Assembly (NCBI GenBank): GCA_946011705.1
Contig: CAMGCA010000067.1
Span: 1-8,703, forward strand
From: an uncultured Clostridia bacterium
GTDB taxonomy: Bacteria; Bacillota; Clostridia; Oscillospirales; Oscillospiraceae
DNA: 8,703 nucleotides
Direction of reading: 5' to 3'
Both the position numbers and the translations under genes were made by a program. The notes under the pieces were generated by a model. That model ran no database searches. It was not told the DNA's origin and saw only the letters and a program-made list of their open reading frames with translations. The first letter of the stretch is position 1; the number at the start of each line of letters is the position of its first letter. Positions 1 through 6,869 of the stretch are shown piece after piece.

Positions 1-2
1 AG

Positions 3-806
3 TGCCACTCGTGGCGCTTTCGATCTGCCCGCCGCCTGTACGCGGTGGAGGTGGTGTCGCCTATCTGCAAGTATGAGGATATTGAAACCATCCAACAGCT
101 GGTGCGGGAACTGCGCCGGGGCGGGGCCAGGGTGAACGACAGCTGCGGCATCCACATCCATGTGGACGCGTCCCGGCATGACCCCAAACCCCTGCGCAAC
201 ATCGTCAACATCATGGCGTCCAAGGAGGATCTGCTGTACAAGACTCTGCAGGTGCAGATCGACCGGGAGTATTACTGCCAGAAGGCTGACCTGCGGTTTC
301 TGGAGGACGTGAACCTGAAACGTCCCAAGTCTATGTCCGAATTTGAAACCCTGTGGTACAACGGATCTTCCCGGCGGGGTATTCACTATGACAGCACCCG
401 CTACCACGCCCTGAATCTGCACAGCGTGTTCAGTAAGGGAACCATTGAATTTCGTATGTTTAATTCCACCCTCCACGCTGGGGAGGTCAAAAGCTACATC
501 CAACTGTGTCTCGCGATCTCCCATCAGGCGCTGATCCAGCAGCGGGCCATGCGCACCAGAACCCAGTCCGAGAATGAAAAGTACACCTTCCGCACCTGGC
601 TTCTGCGGCTGGGCCTGATTGGGGACGAGTTCAAAACCGCCCGCCAGCACCTGCTGAAAAATCTGGAGGGCAACATCGCCTGGAAAGATCCGGCCCAGGC
701 AATCCGCCAGCGGGAGCGTCTGATGCAGCAGAGGTTAGAGCAGGCGCAGTCCTCTGCTGTCCAGCAGGAAGAAGCGCCTGCTATTTCTATGGAAGGACAA
801 TGTTAG
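3..806 (+). CDS. Amidoligase-family protein (glutamine synthetase-like fold), 5' truncated
   Basis: The frame is open from the left edge (codon at base 3), so the true start and N-terminal part lie outside the window; a GTG at 45 is possible but would cut the domain. Visible family landmarks are VEVVSPI early on, then SCGIHIHVDA with the paired histidines expected in the nucleotide/metal site, then GTIEFRMFNSTL with the conserved Glu/Arg of the last core strand. These fit the Amidoligase_2 (COOH-NH2 ligase) family, ATP-dependent enzymes predicted to join a carboxylate to an amine. The C-terminal 60 residues are Gln/Glu-rich and probably not catalytic. The stop TAG is fused to the Shine-Dalgarno sequence of the next gene (TAGGAGG), so the two are probably co-translated. 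The substrate is unknown. The dozen residues before VEVVSPI do not resemble the family strongly. Confidence 0.82.
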   Translation, partial: CHSWRFRSARRLYAVEVVSPICKYEDIETIQQLVRELRRGGARVNDSCGIHIHVDASRHDPKPLRNIVNIMASKEDLLYKTLQVQIDREYYCQKADLRFLEDVNLKRPKSMSEFETLWYNGSSRRGIHYDSTRYHALNLHSVFSKGTIEFRMFNSTLHAGEVKSYIQLCLAISHQALIQQRAMRTRTQSENEKYTFRTWLLRLGLIGDEFKTARQHLLKNLEGNIAWKDPAQAIRQRERLMQQRLEQAQSSAVQQEEAPAISMEGQC

Positions 807-814
807 GAGGAATC

Positions 815-1285
815 ATGGCAAAGTTATACGTTGCCTATGGCAGCAATTTGAATATGGTGCAGATGCACAGCCGCTGCCCCACAGCGGAGTTTGCGGGCAC
901 AGGGGTGATTCAGGATTACGCGCTGCAATTCAAAGGGTCGCTGCACAATGCCCACGCCACCATCGTACCGAAGGCTGGCAGCTCCGTTCCTGTGGGCATC
1001 TGGACGATTGAAAAGACAGATGAGCGGCGGCTGGATGTCTATGAGGGTTATCCCGGCTATTATTTCAAACAGGACATACCTGTGCAGATGGAGGATGGAA
1101 CCCTCACCGGCATGGTCTATATCATGGACCAGCGGATGGATTTCGGGAACCCCAGCAAGAGCTACTATGACATCGTCCGTCAGGGCTATGCGGACTGCGG
1201 TCTGGATACGGCTGTGCTGGATCAGGCGGTGAGCGACAGTATGGATCTGGCGCGGCAGAGAATGGAGGGTATGCGTTTTTTCTAG
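815..1285 (+). CDS. Gamma-glutamylcyclotransferase-family (AIG2/GGCT-like) protein
   Basis: A 156-aa cytoplasmic protein. The N-terminus carries YGSNLN (residues 8-13), the glycine-rich substrate loop of the GGCT fold. DERRLDVYEGYPGYY (69-83) contains the likely catalytic acid Glu77. Known family members cyclise gamma-glutamyl groups to 5-oxoproline, releasing the amine or amino acid; the length is normal for the family. The ATG at 815 is chosen over an upstream ATG at 800 because AGGAGG at 805-810 sits just before it; the 800 start would lie before that site. It lies between an amidoligase and an unrecognised gene, each junction having a TAG stop built into the next AGGAGG. The pairing suggests one enzyme forms and the other cleaves a gamma-glutamyl-type bond; that role is inferred from domain pairing and not visible directly. 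Confidence 0.88.
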   Translation: MAKLYVAYGSNLNMVQMHSRCPTAEFAGTGVIQDYALQFKGSLHNAHATIVPKAGSSVPVGIWTIEKTDERRLDVYEGYPGYYFKQDIPVQMEDGTLTGMVYIMDQRMDFGNPSKSYYDIVRQGYADCGLDTAVLDQAVSDSMDLARQRMEGMRFF

Positions 1286-1296
1286 GAGGAATCAGT

Positions 1297-1695
1297 TTGT
1301 CGAAGCAAAAACGTCTGAAAAAGGAGTTGGGTACGGGCTACCGATTTGAGCAGCGGTTCTCCGCGAAGAATCTGGCCCGGATGCTGGAACGGCTGGAAGG
1401 AAGCAACCATTTTCGTGTGGTGGCGATTCTCACGGCAGGCGCTGTGCGGCTGGAAGCGGTGGTGTACTGGGACAACGGCAAATACAGTCTCGGATACGAC
1501 CTGATGGTGAAGGACACGCCCTTCAGCCCGGAGTGGATCTGCTATGAGAACCTGCCCGACCCGGTGCGCTATGATGCCTGGAATCTGGAACGGGAGATGT
1601 TTCAGGTGCTGGACAGGGCGGTGCAGAAATACGGCCTGAGCTATACGGAATGCCGCTTTCCTAAGCTGGACGGCAGCAGCGTAAAGCGAAAGTAA
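1297..1695 (+). CDS. Unrecognised 132-aa protein, third gene of the amidoligase cassette
   Basis: The gene starts with TTG at 1297, six bases after AGGAGGA (1284-1290); the stop TAG of the preceding gene is fused with this site. There is no better start downstream. The product has a basic N-terminus (SKQKRLKKEL), then what looks like alternating strands and helices: a helix near residues 21-35, strands around FRVVAILTAG and VRLEAVVYW, and a C-terminal helix near residues 95-112. It has no signal peptide, membrane segment or cysteine-rich motif. I do not recognise the family. The tight spacing and shared translation signal with the amidoligase and GGCT genes suggest it works with them, possibly as a substrate-binding or regulatory partner, but no function can be read from the sequence. 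Confidence 0.75.
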   Translation: MSKQKRLKKELGTGYRFEQRFSAKNLARMLERLEGSNHFRVVAILTAGAVRLEAVVYWDNGKYSLGYDLMVKDTPFSPEWICYENLPDPVRYDAWNLEREMFQVLDRAVQKYGLSYTECRFPKLDGSSVKRK

Positions 1696-1740
1696 GTGCC
1701 CAAGTAAGGGAGTGATTTTTTTGATTTGGAGGTGAAAGCA

Positions 1741-1824
1741 GTGAAAAAGAAGCTGATGATTGCGCTGGCTTCTCTGGCGGTGATCGGCGCGGCTGTGGCT
1801 GGCTTCCTGCACCGGAGCCGGTAA
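1741..1824 (+). CDS. 27-aa single-helix membrane micropeptide
   Basis: A short frame starting with GTG at 1741 (an in-frame GTG at 1732 is possible but overlaps the ribosome binding site) and preceded by GGAGG at 1728-1732. The product begins with three lysines, has a hydrophobic stretch of about 18 residues (LMIALASLAVIGAAVAGF) and ends in HRSR. This is the layout of a tiny inner-membrane peptide with a positive N-terminus and a short basic tail; it could also be the remnant of a signal peptide whose gene was lost. It is the fourth frame of the amidoligase operon, 45 bases after the third gene. The evidence is the good ribosome binding site and the amphipathic layout; the short length makes chance possible. 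Confidence 0.5.
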   Translation: MKKKLMIALASLAVIGAAVAGFLHRSR

Positions 1825-1857
1825 AAGCGTTGGGTCGATTTTCAAGCAGGAGAAAGA

Positions 1858-1881
1858 GTGTGGGTCGTAAACGCCCCACAC
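1858..1881. repeat. Inverted repeat around the first exact iteron
   Basis: GTGTGGG (1858-1864) and CCCACAC (1875-1881) form a perfect 7-bp stem with a 10-base loop. One arm overlaps the first exact GTGGGTC repeat, so it may form part of the relaxosome region. It is not followed by a T run. Confidence 0.5.
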
Positions 1882-1891
1882 CGAGCCTACA

Positions 1892-1912
1892 GGGGCGGGC
1901 AACGCCCGCCCC
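1892..1912. repeat. Very GC-rich perfect hairpin
   Basis: GGGGCGGGC (1892-1900), a three-base loop AAC and GCCCGCCCC (1904-1912) give a perfect 9-bp stem of only G and C. It is followed by GCAACGGGTTTT, which is not a convincing T run, so a normal intrinsic terminator is unlikely though an attenuating effect on the operon upstream is possible. It resembles the small GC-rich palindromes scattered between genes in many gut Clostridia, or it may be an oriT stem. Confidence 0.6.
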
Positions 1913-2063
1913 GCAACGGGTTTTCGGATTCGGGCACTGTGGGTCGGTTGGGAGGGGGTGGGGTCAACCTGTGGGTCATGAAAGCCCATTTCCCTTAGTG
2001 CCCCAACAAATTCGCGTGGGTCAGACTGTGGGTCGTACCCAAAATAGGAGGTATTTTGACATT

Positions 2064-2474
2064 ATGGCAGAGAAAACAGAGGGCAAGCGGAAATTCGCGC
2101 TCTGGATTGAAGAATCCACATTGGAGCAGGTGCGCAAATGGTATAAAGCAGACAACTGCTCCAGCCAGAGCGAGTTTATTGACAAGGCAATCCATTTTTA
2201 CATCGGGTTTATTTCCTCGGAGAATGGAAGCGATTACCTGCCGAAGATCATCATATCCACCCTCAAGGGAATCGTGAATGACAGCGACAACCGGATCAGC
2301 CGCGTCCTGTTCAAGCTGGCGGTGGAGCAGGCGATTACCATGAATGTGGTGGCCGCTACCTGCAATATCAGCCGGGAGCAGCTGGAAAAGCTCCGGGGAA
2401 CCTGTGTCGCTCAGGTAAAGCGAACCAACGGAAGCTATGCCTTTGAGGATGCCTTTGACTTCCAGAAACGGTAG
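2064..2474 (+). CDS. RHH-type relaxosome accessory protein (MobC-like)
   Basis: A 136-aa protein started at ATG 2064, preceded by TAGGAGG at 2045-2051; the same frame stays open upstream to 1830 but that part runs through the iteron region and is not coding. Residues 9-45 (KRKFALWIEESTLEQVRKWY, then SSQSEFIDKAIHFYIGF) fit a ribbon-helix-helix DNA-binding fold: one strand followed by two helices. The rest is helical. It sits 4 bases before the relaxase gene and directly after the iteron block, the usual place of a MobC-type protein that binds oriT and helps the relaxase load. The assignment rests on fold and position; sequence identity to a named family was not recognised. Confidence 0.72.
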   Translation: MAEKTEGKRKFALWIEESTLEQVRKWYKADNCSSQSEFIDKAIHFYIGFISSENGSDYLPKIIISTLKGIVNDSDNRISRVLFKLAVEQAITMNVVAATCNISREQLEKLRGTCVAQVKRTNGSYAFEDAFDFQKR

Positions 2475-2478
2475 CTGA

Positions 2479-3963
2479 ATGCCAAGACTGGTAACCAAAT
2501 TCAAGTACCTGAAGCCGGGGAGCAGCGGCAAATCCGTGGGCGGGTATGCCCGGTATATCGCCACCCGTGAGGGAGTGGAAAGAATCGATGACAGCCACCG
2601 CCATGCCCCGGCAACGCAGAAGCAGCAGGCGCTTGTAGAGAAAATCCTGCGGGATTTCCCGGAAATAAAGGGAAGCCATGAGTACGAAGATTTCTTGCGG
2701 GAGCAGACAGTGGGGAACGCTTCGGAATTTATCTCCATAGCAATTGAGGAGAATCTGGACGCTGTGGCGAATACGAAAACCTACGCTGACTACATTGCCA
2801 CCCGTCCCCGGGCAGAGCGATTCGGGAGCCACGGCCTGTTTACGGACGAGGGTGTGGAGGTGCAGCTCAGTAAGGTTTCTCAGGAGCTGAACGCCTACAA
2901 AGGCAATGTGTACACGGCAATCCTGTCCCTAAAGCGGGAGGATGCCGCCCGGCTGGGCTTTGACAACGGTACCCGCTGGCGGGATTTTCTGCGGGGGCAG
3001 ACCCAAACCCTGTCCGAAAATCTAAAGATTCCCATGGATCACCTGCGGTGGTACGCCGCCTTTCACGACGAGGGTCACCACCCCCATGTCCACCTCATTG
3101 CCTACTCCACGGTGCCGGGAGAAGGACATCTGAGCAAGCAGGGGATGGAAAATATGCGCTCTGTGTTTGCAAGGGATATTTTCTCACAGGAGCTGCTGTT
3201 CACCTACCAGCAGCAGAGCGAATATCGAGATCAGCTGCGTCAGAAGGGTCGGGAAAGTATCTCGGATATTATGGCGCAAATCAACGCTGGGACATATCAG
3301 AATCCCCGGATTGAAGAACTGCTGATCCGGCTTGCTGATCGACTGTCCCGCACCACCGGGAAAAAGGTGTATGGCTACCTTAAGCCGGATGTGAAAGCCA
3401 TCGTTGACCAGATCGTAGCGGAGCTTGCAGGAGATGATAATATCCGGAAGTTGTATGATCTGTGGTACGAGCAGCGGGAGGATGTGCTGCGCACCTATAC
3501 TGATACCTTTCCGGAGCGTATTCCGCTGGAACAGAATAAGGAATTCAAGTCCATCCGCAACGCGGTGATACAAGAAGCGCTGACAATCACGCCACAGGTC
3601 TGGCGGCAAACAAATGCCGGACAGCGGCTGAGGACAGAGGAGGAGCAACCGTTCAGCAAAAACGAATTTCGTCGCGCATATCCGTTGCGGCAACAAGAAA
3701 AAGAGGTTGACGGGGATAACGATTCTGCCATTTGGGAAGAACAACGCCCCACAGAAACGGTGGATGCATCCGAACGAATCAATTCCGTAGAACCAGTGTA
3801 CATCCCCAGTGTTACCCGCTCCGTCAGCACCCTTATGGCTCAGCTCACGCGGCTGTTTCAGGAACAGGATCAGCGGCGGGAGCAGAACCAACAGCAGCAG
3901 ATTGACCGCAAGCAGCGCCGTGAAATCGACGAGAAAAAGCAGGCTATGGGCATTCGGGATTGA
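2479..3963 (+). CDS. MobP3-like relaxase (MOBP class)
   Basis: A 494-aa DNA-nicking enzyme predicted to cut one strand at oriT, stay covalently attached and be exported with it. The N-terminus (MPRLVTKFKYLKPG, then GGYARYIATREG) matches MobP3-type relaxases; Tyr23 and Tyr26 are candidates for the catalytic tyrosine. The metal-binding histidine motif is HDEGHHPHVHLIAYS at residues 196-210, with His196, His203 and His205 the likely ligands. The C-terminal 60 residues are a Gln/Arg-rich helix likely to bind DNA or the coupling protein. The start ATG follows the upstream stop by 4 bases and has no clear Shine-Dalgarno site, so translation is probably coupled to the RHH gene. The length is normal and the frame is intact. 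Confidence 0.93.
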   Translation: MPRLVTKFKYLKPGSSGKSVGGYARYIATREGVERIDDSHRHAPATQKQQALVEKILRDFPEIKGSHEYEDFLREQTVGNASEFISIAIEENLDAVANTKTYADYIATRPRAERFGSHGLFTDEGVEVQLSKVSQELNAYKGNVYTAILSLKREDAARLGFDNGTRWRDFLRGQTQTLSENLKIPMDHLRWYAAFHDEGHHPHVHLIAYSTVPGEGHLSKQGMENMRSVFARDIFSQELLFTYQQQSEYRDQLRQKGRESISDIMAQINAGTYQNPRIEELLIRLADRLSRTTGKKVYGYLKPDVKAIVDQIVAELAGDDNIRKLYDLWYEQREDVLRTYTDTFPERIPLEQNKEFKSIRNAVIQEALTITPQVWRQTNAGQRLRTEEEQPFSKNEFRRAYPLRQQEKEVDGDNDSAIWEEQRPTETVDASERINSVEPVYIPSVTRSVSTLMAQLTRLFQEQDQRREQNQQQQIDRKQRREIDEKKQAMGIRD

Positions 3964-3978
3964 TTTTCAAACACTCTG

Positions 3979-4063
3979 CCGCCAAGGGGGAGGTTTAACC
4001 TTGCGGTGATACCAGCTCCCTGTCATGGTGACACCAGGAAAGAACTCTTCACCTGAAGAAGTT
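3979..4063. repeat. Structured gap between relaxase and TOPRIM genes
   Basis: The 184-bp gap holds two imperfect stem-loops and one direct repeat. The first stem pairs CCGCCAAGG (3979-3987) with CCTTGCGG (3999-4006), one base bulged. The second pairs AACTCTTC (4043-4050) with GAAGAAGTT (4055-4063), one base bulged. Between them GGTGATACCAG (4005-4015) and GGTGACACCAG (4027-4037) are direct repeats 22 bp apart, two helical turns, as expected for a protein bound on one face. Neither stem has a T run. A regulatory role is inference. Confidence 0.35.
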
Positions 4064-4147
4064 ACAGCAGATAGGAAAAGTGAGATATCCTGTTTCAAAA
4101 AACTGAAAAGTATTTATCCCTAACTTGATGAAACGATTGGAGGCAAA

Positions 4148-5038
4148 ATGGGAAGTTTTATACCGTTTACGGAAGAACAACGGGAGCAGGCCAGACGGAC
4201 AGATCTGGCGGCTTTTCTGCGGCAATGCGGGGAGGAAGTAAGGAAATCCGGCACGGAAAACATGTGGCTGGATCATGGGCAGAAGGTGACTATCCGGGGC
4301 AACCTTTGGTTCCACCAGTACGAGCAGGTGGGCGGTGATGCAATCGACTTTGCCTGCCGTTTCTATGGCATGGACTACCCGGAAGCGGTGCAGCTCATGC
4401 TCTCCATGGGCGTTGCCACGGTGCAGGGAACCGTGGAGCCATTTGCCAGACAGCCGCTGGAATTGCCCCCAAAGCATGAGAATATGCGGCGGGTCTATGG
4501 CTACTTGATTCGGCGCAGGGGCATCGACAAGGACGTGCTGGATGCCTTCGCCTACCGGGGGCTGATGTATGAATCCGCAGACTACCACAATGCACTGATT
4601 GAGGGAACAGACCGTGAGGGAACGCCTCGGCACGTCCACAAACACAGCACCGCAGCTCAGGGTGGATTCAAGGGCAACGCACCGGGCAGCGAACCGGAGT
4701 ACAGCTTCCACTGGATCGGCGGCGGGGATATCCTGTTCCTGTTTGAAGCTCCCGTTGATATGCTGTCTTTCATTACCCTGCACAAGCAATGCTGGAAATC
4801 CAGCAGCTACGCTGCCGCCTGCGGTGTCTCGGATAAGGTGCTGTGGCAGACGCTGAAGGATCGCCCCTACATCCGAAAAGTGTGCATTTGCCTCGATAAC
4901 GATGAGATTGGTCAGAAGGCGGCACAGCGTATTTCCAAGGTTCTCGGAGATAAAAATATCGAAAACAGAATCCTCGTTCCTACCCGAAAAGACTGGAACG
5001 AGGATTTATTATTTCTGCGAAAGGAGGAAACGAAATGA
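4148..5038 (+). CDS. DUF3991/TOPRIM-domain protein (plasmid primase-like)
   Basis: A 296-aa protein with ATG at 4148 after TTGGAGG (4136-4142). Residues 38-86 (MWLDHGQK to VQLMLSM, including GGDAIDFACRFYG) resemble the DnaG-type N-terminal region found in DUF3991 proteins, without zinc-binding cysteines. The C-terminal TOPRIM domain shows its two acidic motifs: LFLFEAPVDML with Glu200, and VCICLDNDEIGQ with Asp250 and Asp252. TOPRIM folds coordinate Mg2+ for nucleotidyl transfer or strand cleavage. In conjugative elements such proteins are thought to prime or process the transferred strand, but the exact reaction is not established. Its stop overlaps the coupling-protein start (ATGA), which supports one operon with the transfer genes. 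Confidence 0.9.
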   Translation: MGSFIPFTEEQREQARRTDLAAFLRQCGEEVRKSGTENMWLDHGQKVTIRGNLWFHQYEQVGGDAIDFACRFYGMDYPEAVQLMLSMGVATVQGTVEPFARQPLELPPKHENMRRVYGYLIRRRGIDKDVLDAFAYRGLMYESADYHNALIEGTDREGTPRHVHKHSTAAQGGFKGNAPGSEPEYSFHWIGGGDILFLFEAPVDMLSFITLHKQCWKSSSYAAACGVSDKVLWQTLKDRPYIRKVCICLDNDEIGQKAAQRISKVLGDKNIENRILVPTRKDWNEDLLFLRKEETK

Positions 5039-5403
5039 ACGGGATTCCAATGCTGATTCTCTCAGTGGGAAGTATCATCGCGGTGCTGTTTTTCGTGACC
5101 TACGCCTCCCAGAAGCACGATCTCAACGGCATCAAGGACAAGACCGTGGGCAACGGTCAGCACGGTACCGCCCGGTGGGCAACAAAACAGGAAATTCGCC
5201 GAACGTACCATCATGTCCCATTCACCCCGGAGGAATGGCGGCAGGCTGCGAAGAATGGAAACCAGCCTACCGCCAACGGGAAGCCGCTGCCTCAGGGCAT
5301 TGTGCTGGGCTGTCAGGGCGGCAGGAAAACCACGGCGTTGGTAGATTCCGACGATGTACATGTACTGATGATTGGCGCTTCTGGCGTGGGCAAGACCGCC
5401 TAA
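5035..5403 (+). CDS. VirD4-like coupling protein, N-terminal fragment ending at an in-frame TAA
   Basis: This is the first 122 residues of a CD1115-family VirD4-like conjugal transfer ATPase. The ATG at 5035 follows AAGGAGG (5021-5027) and overlaps the upstream stop by four bases. Residues 4-23 form one hydrophobic membrane helix, followed by GNGQHGTARWATKQEIRRTY, a conserved stretch of this family. The fragment ends with GASGVGKTA (114-122), the Walker A nucleotide loop, then TAA at 5401-5403. The same frame continues immediately with FLYPNIEYAFASGM, which is the expected next stretch of the family. On its own this piece has the membrane anchor and P-loop but no other part of the ATPase, so it should be inactive. 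Confidence 0.85.
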   Translation: MNGIPMLILSVGSIIAVLFFVTYASQKHDLNGIKDKTVGNGQHGTARWATKQEIRRTYHHVPFTPEEWRQAAKNGNQPTANGKPLPQGIVLGCQGGRKTTALVDSDDVHVLMIGASGVGKTA

Positions 5404-5406
5404 TTC

Positions 5407-6822
5407 TTGTACCCAAATATTGAATATGCGTTCGCGAGCGGCATGAGTTTTCTTGAGTTGGATACGAAGGGCGATCTCGCCCGAAACTATGGCGCTATCG
5501 CCCGTGACATCTACGGCTACCGCATTTCTGTGGTGGATCTTCGGGAGCCGACCCGGTCGGATGGGAACAATCTACTGACCCTGATCAACCGTTACATGGA
5601 TGAACACCGGGAGAATCCAAGGGAGATTTCTGCCAAAGCGAAGGCAGAAAAATACGCTAAGATTCTGGCAAAGACCATCATCAATCCGGAGGGTGAGGGC
5701 AGCGACCACGGACAAAACGCCTACTTCTACGATGCCGCAGAGGGGCTTCTGGCTTCCGTGGTTCTTATGCTAGCCGAGTTTATTCCACCGGAGGAAACGG
5801 ACGGTTATGACACCCGGCACATTGCTTCCGTGTTCAAGCTGGTGCAGGAACTGCTGATGCAGGGCCAGCGGGGAGGGAACCAGTTTCAGGAGTTGATGCT
5901 GCTTCTGCCCTCAGAACACAAAGCAAAATGGCTGGCTGGTTCCGCACTGACGGCATCGGATCAGGCGATGAATTCTATCATGTCCACGGTGCTGTCCAAG
6001 CTGAATGCCTTTCTGGATACGGAACTGGAGCAGGTACTGTGTTTCGATGGCGGCATCGACGCGGAGCTGTTCGTCAAAGAGAAATCTGCCATCTTTCTGA
6101 TCCTCCCGGAGGAGGATGCCACCAAGAATTTCGTAGCCAGTCTGATGATCCAGAATCTGGCCCGGGAGCTGTTTTCGGTGGCCAATGAGCATGGCGGGAA
6201 GCTCCCCAACCGGGCGGTGTTCTTTTGCGACGAACTGGGCACCATGCCGCCCTTTGATATCCTGCCGCTGTTTTCCGCAGGCCGTTCCCGGCGACTGACG
6301 CTGGTGCCAATCATCCAGAGCCTTGCCCAGTTAGAGAAAAATTATGGAAAAGAGGGGGCGGAAATCCTGTGCGACAACTGTCAGGACACCATCTTCGGCG
6401 GCTTTGCACCCAACAGCCAGACCGCTGCCGCACTATCTGAGAATCTGGGCAGCCGCACAGTTCTGTCCGGCTCCGTGACTCAGGGCAAGGACAATAATTC
6501 CCAATCCCTGCAGATGATGGAGCGTCCTCTCATGTCCCCGGATGAGCTGAAGTCCATGCCCAAAGGTAGTTTTGTGGTGATGAAAACCGGCACCCACCCC
6601 ATGAAAACCAAGCTTAAGCTGTTCTTTGAGTGGGGTATCCGCTTTGAAAAGCCTTTGCAGATGGAGGATCGTGGAAGCCGCCCGGTGCATTACGCGGGGA
6701 AAGCAGATTTGGAAAAGGCGATTCTTTCCGAGTATCCGCTGGTGTTTTCCGAGGAGGCCCTGCCAGCAAAACCAAACCTGAAAACGGCTTCAATGCCTGA
6801 AAAGACCGCACTTAAAACATAA
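5407..6822 (+). CDS. VirD4-like coupling protein, C-terminal ATPase fragment
   Basis: This continues the same reading frame after the TAA at 5401-5403. Visible family parts are DTKGDLARNYG, GQNAYFYDAAEGLL, KWLAGSALTASDQAMNSIMS, LPEEDATKNF, the Walker B strand AVFFCDELGTMPP (Asp275/Glu276 of the fragment), and SAGRSRRLTLVPIIQSLAQL near the sensor region. A TTG at 5407 or ATG at 5443 could start a separate protein, but neither has a Shine-Dalgarno site, and such a product would lack Walker A and the membrane anchor. The intact family protein would be about 595 residues, the usual length. The protein normally docks the relaxase-DNA complex at the secretion channel and powers transfer by ATP hydrolysis. 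Confidence 0.85.
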   Translation: MYPNIEYAFASGMSFLELDTKGDLARNYGAIARDIYGYRISVVDLREPTRSDGNNLLTLINRYMDEHRENPREISAKAKAEKYAKILAKTIINPEGEGSDHGQNAYFYDAAEGLLASVVLMLAEFIPPEETDGYDTRHIASVFKLVQELLMQGQRGGNQFQELMLLLPSEHKAKWLAGSALTASDQAMNSIMSTVLSKLNAFLDTELEQVLCFDGGIDAELFVKEKSAIFLILPEEDATKNFVASLMIQNLARELFSVANEHGGKLPNRAVFFCDELGTMPPFDILPLFSAGRSRRLTLVPIIQSLAQLEKNYGKEGAEILCDNCQDTIFGGFAPNSQTAAALSENLGSRTVLSGSVTQGKDNNSQSLQMMERPLMSPDELKSMPKGSFVVMKTGTHPMKTKLKLFFEWGIRFEKPLQMEDRGSRPVHYAGKADLEKAILSEYPLVFSEEALPAKPNLKTASMPEKTALKT

Positions 6823-6828
6823 CGAAAA

Positions 6829-6856
6829 ACAGGTGGGGCAGTGCCGCCCCACCTGT
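6829..6856. promoter_or_regulatory. Perfect hairpin just before an AGGAGG ribosome binding site
   Basis: ACAGGTGGGGC (6829-6839) pairs with GCCCCACCTGT (6846-6856) over 11 bp with a 6-base loop. The stem ends two bases before the AGGAGG (6859-6864) of the next gene. There is no T run, so a simple terminator is unlikely; it may stabilise the mRNA end, weaken read-through from the transfer operon or limit ribosome access. The role is inference. Confidence 0.6.
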
Positions 6857-6869
6857 ACAGGAGGAAAAT

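Larger units (their letters stand above)
1829..2035 (+). repeat. GTGGGTC iterons in a candidate oriT or relaxosome-binding region
   Basis: GTGGGTC occurs exactly at 1860-1866, 1939-1945, 1971-1977, 2016-2022 and 2028-2034; four of these are TGTGGGTC. Near-matches are GTTGGGTC at 1829-1836 and GTGGGGTC ending at 1965. Two neighbouring pairs are exactly 12 bases apart. The repeats fill the non-coding stretch just before the RHH gene and relaxase, where such elements usually place oriT and accessory-protein sites. An inverted pair, GGGCACT (1932-1938) and AGTGCCC (1997-2003), brackets the central repeats. The oriT assignment is inferred from position and structure; no nick site was identified. 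Confidence 0.6.
5035..6822 (+). pseudogene. Whole VirD4-like coupling gene with one internal TAA codon
   Basis: The two halves above are one gene in one frame, with only codon 123 (TAA, 5401-5403) breaking it. All domains on both sides are intact and no other stop or frameshift is seen. Options are a recent nonsense mutation, stop-codon readthrough or suppression, or a sequencing error. In my recollection the family has an aromatic residue, often Tyr, at this place, so a single third-base change from TAC or TAT would explain it. Confidence 0.75.

Noticed and set aside
1282..1989. Long reverse-strand open frame of 235 codons
   Set aside because: It lies over the well-supported 132-aa gene and the repeat block, and its product is rich in His, Pro and Arg as expected from reading GC-rich coding DNA backwards.
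1830..2063. Upstream extension of the RHH protein
   Set aside because: The frame is open, but it translates the iterons and the hairpin, and the strong ribosome binding site at 2045-2051 fixes the start at 2064.
3184..3891. Reverse-strand open frame opposite the relaxase
   Set aside because: It has no recognisable domain and is fully inside an intact relaxase gene.
4049..4789. Reverse-strand open frame of 246 codons opposite the TOPRIM gene
   Set aside because: It covers a gene with clear catalytic motifs and shows no motif or ribosome binding site of its own.
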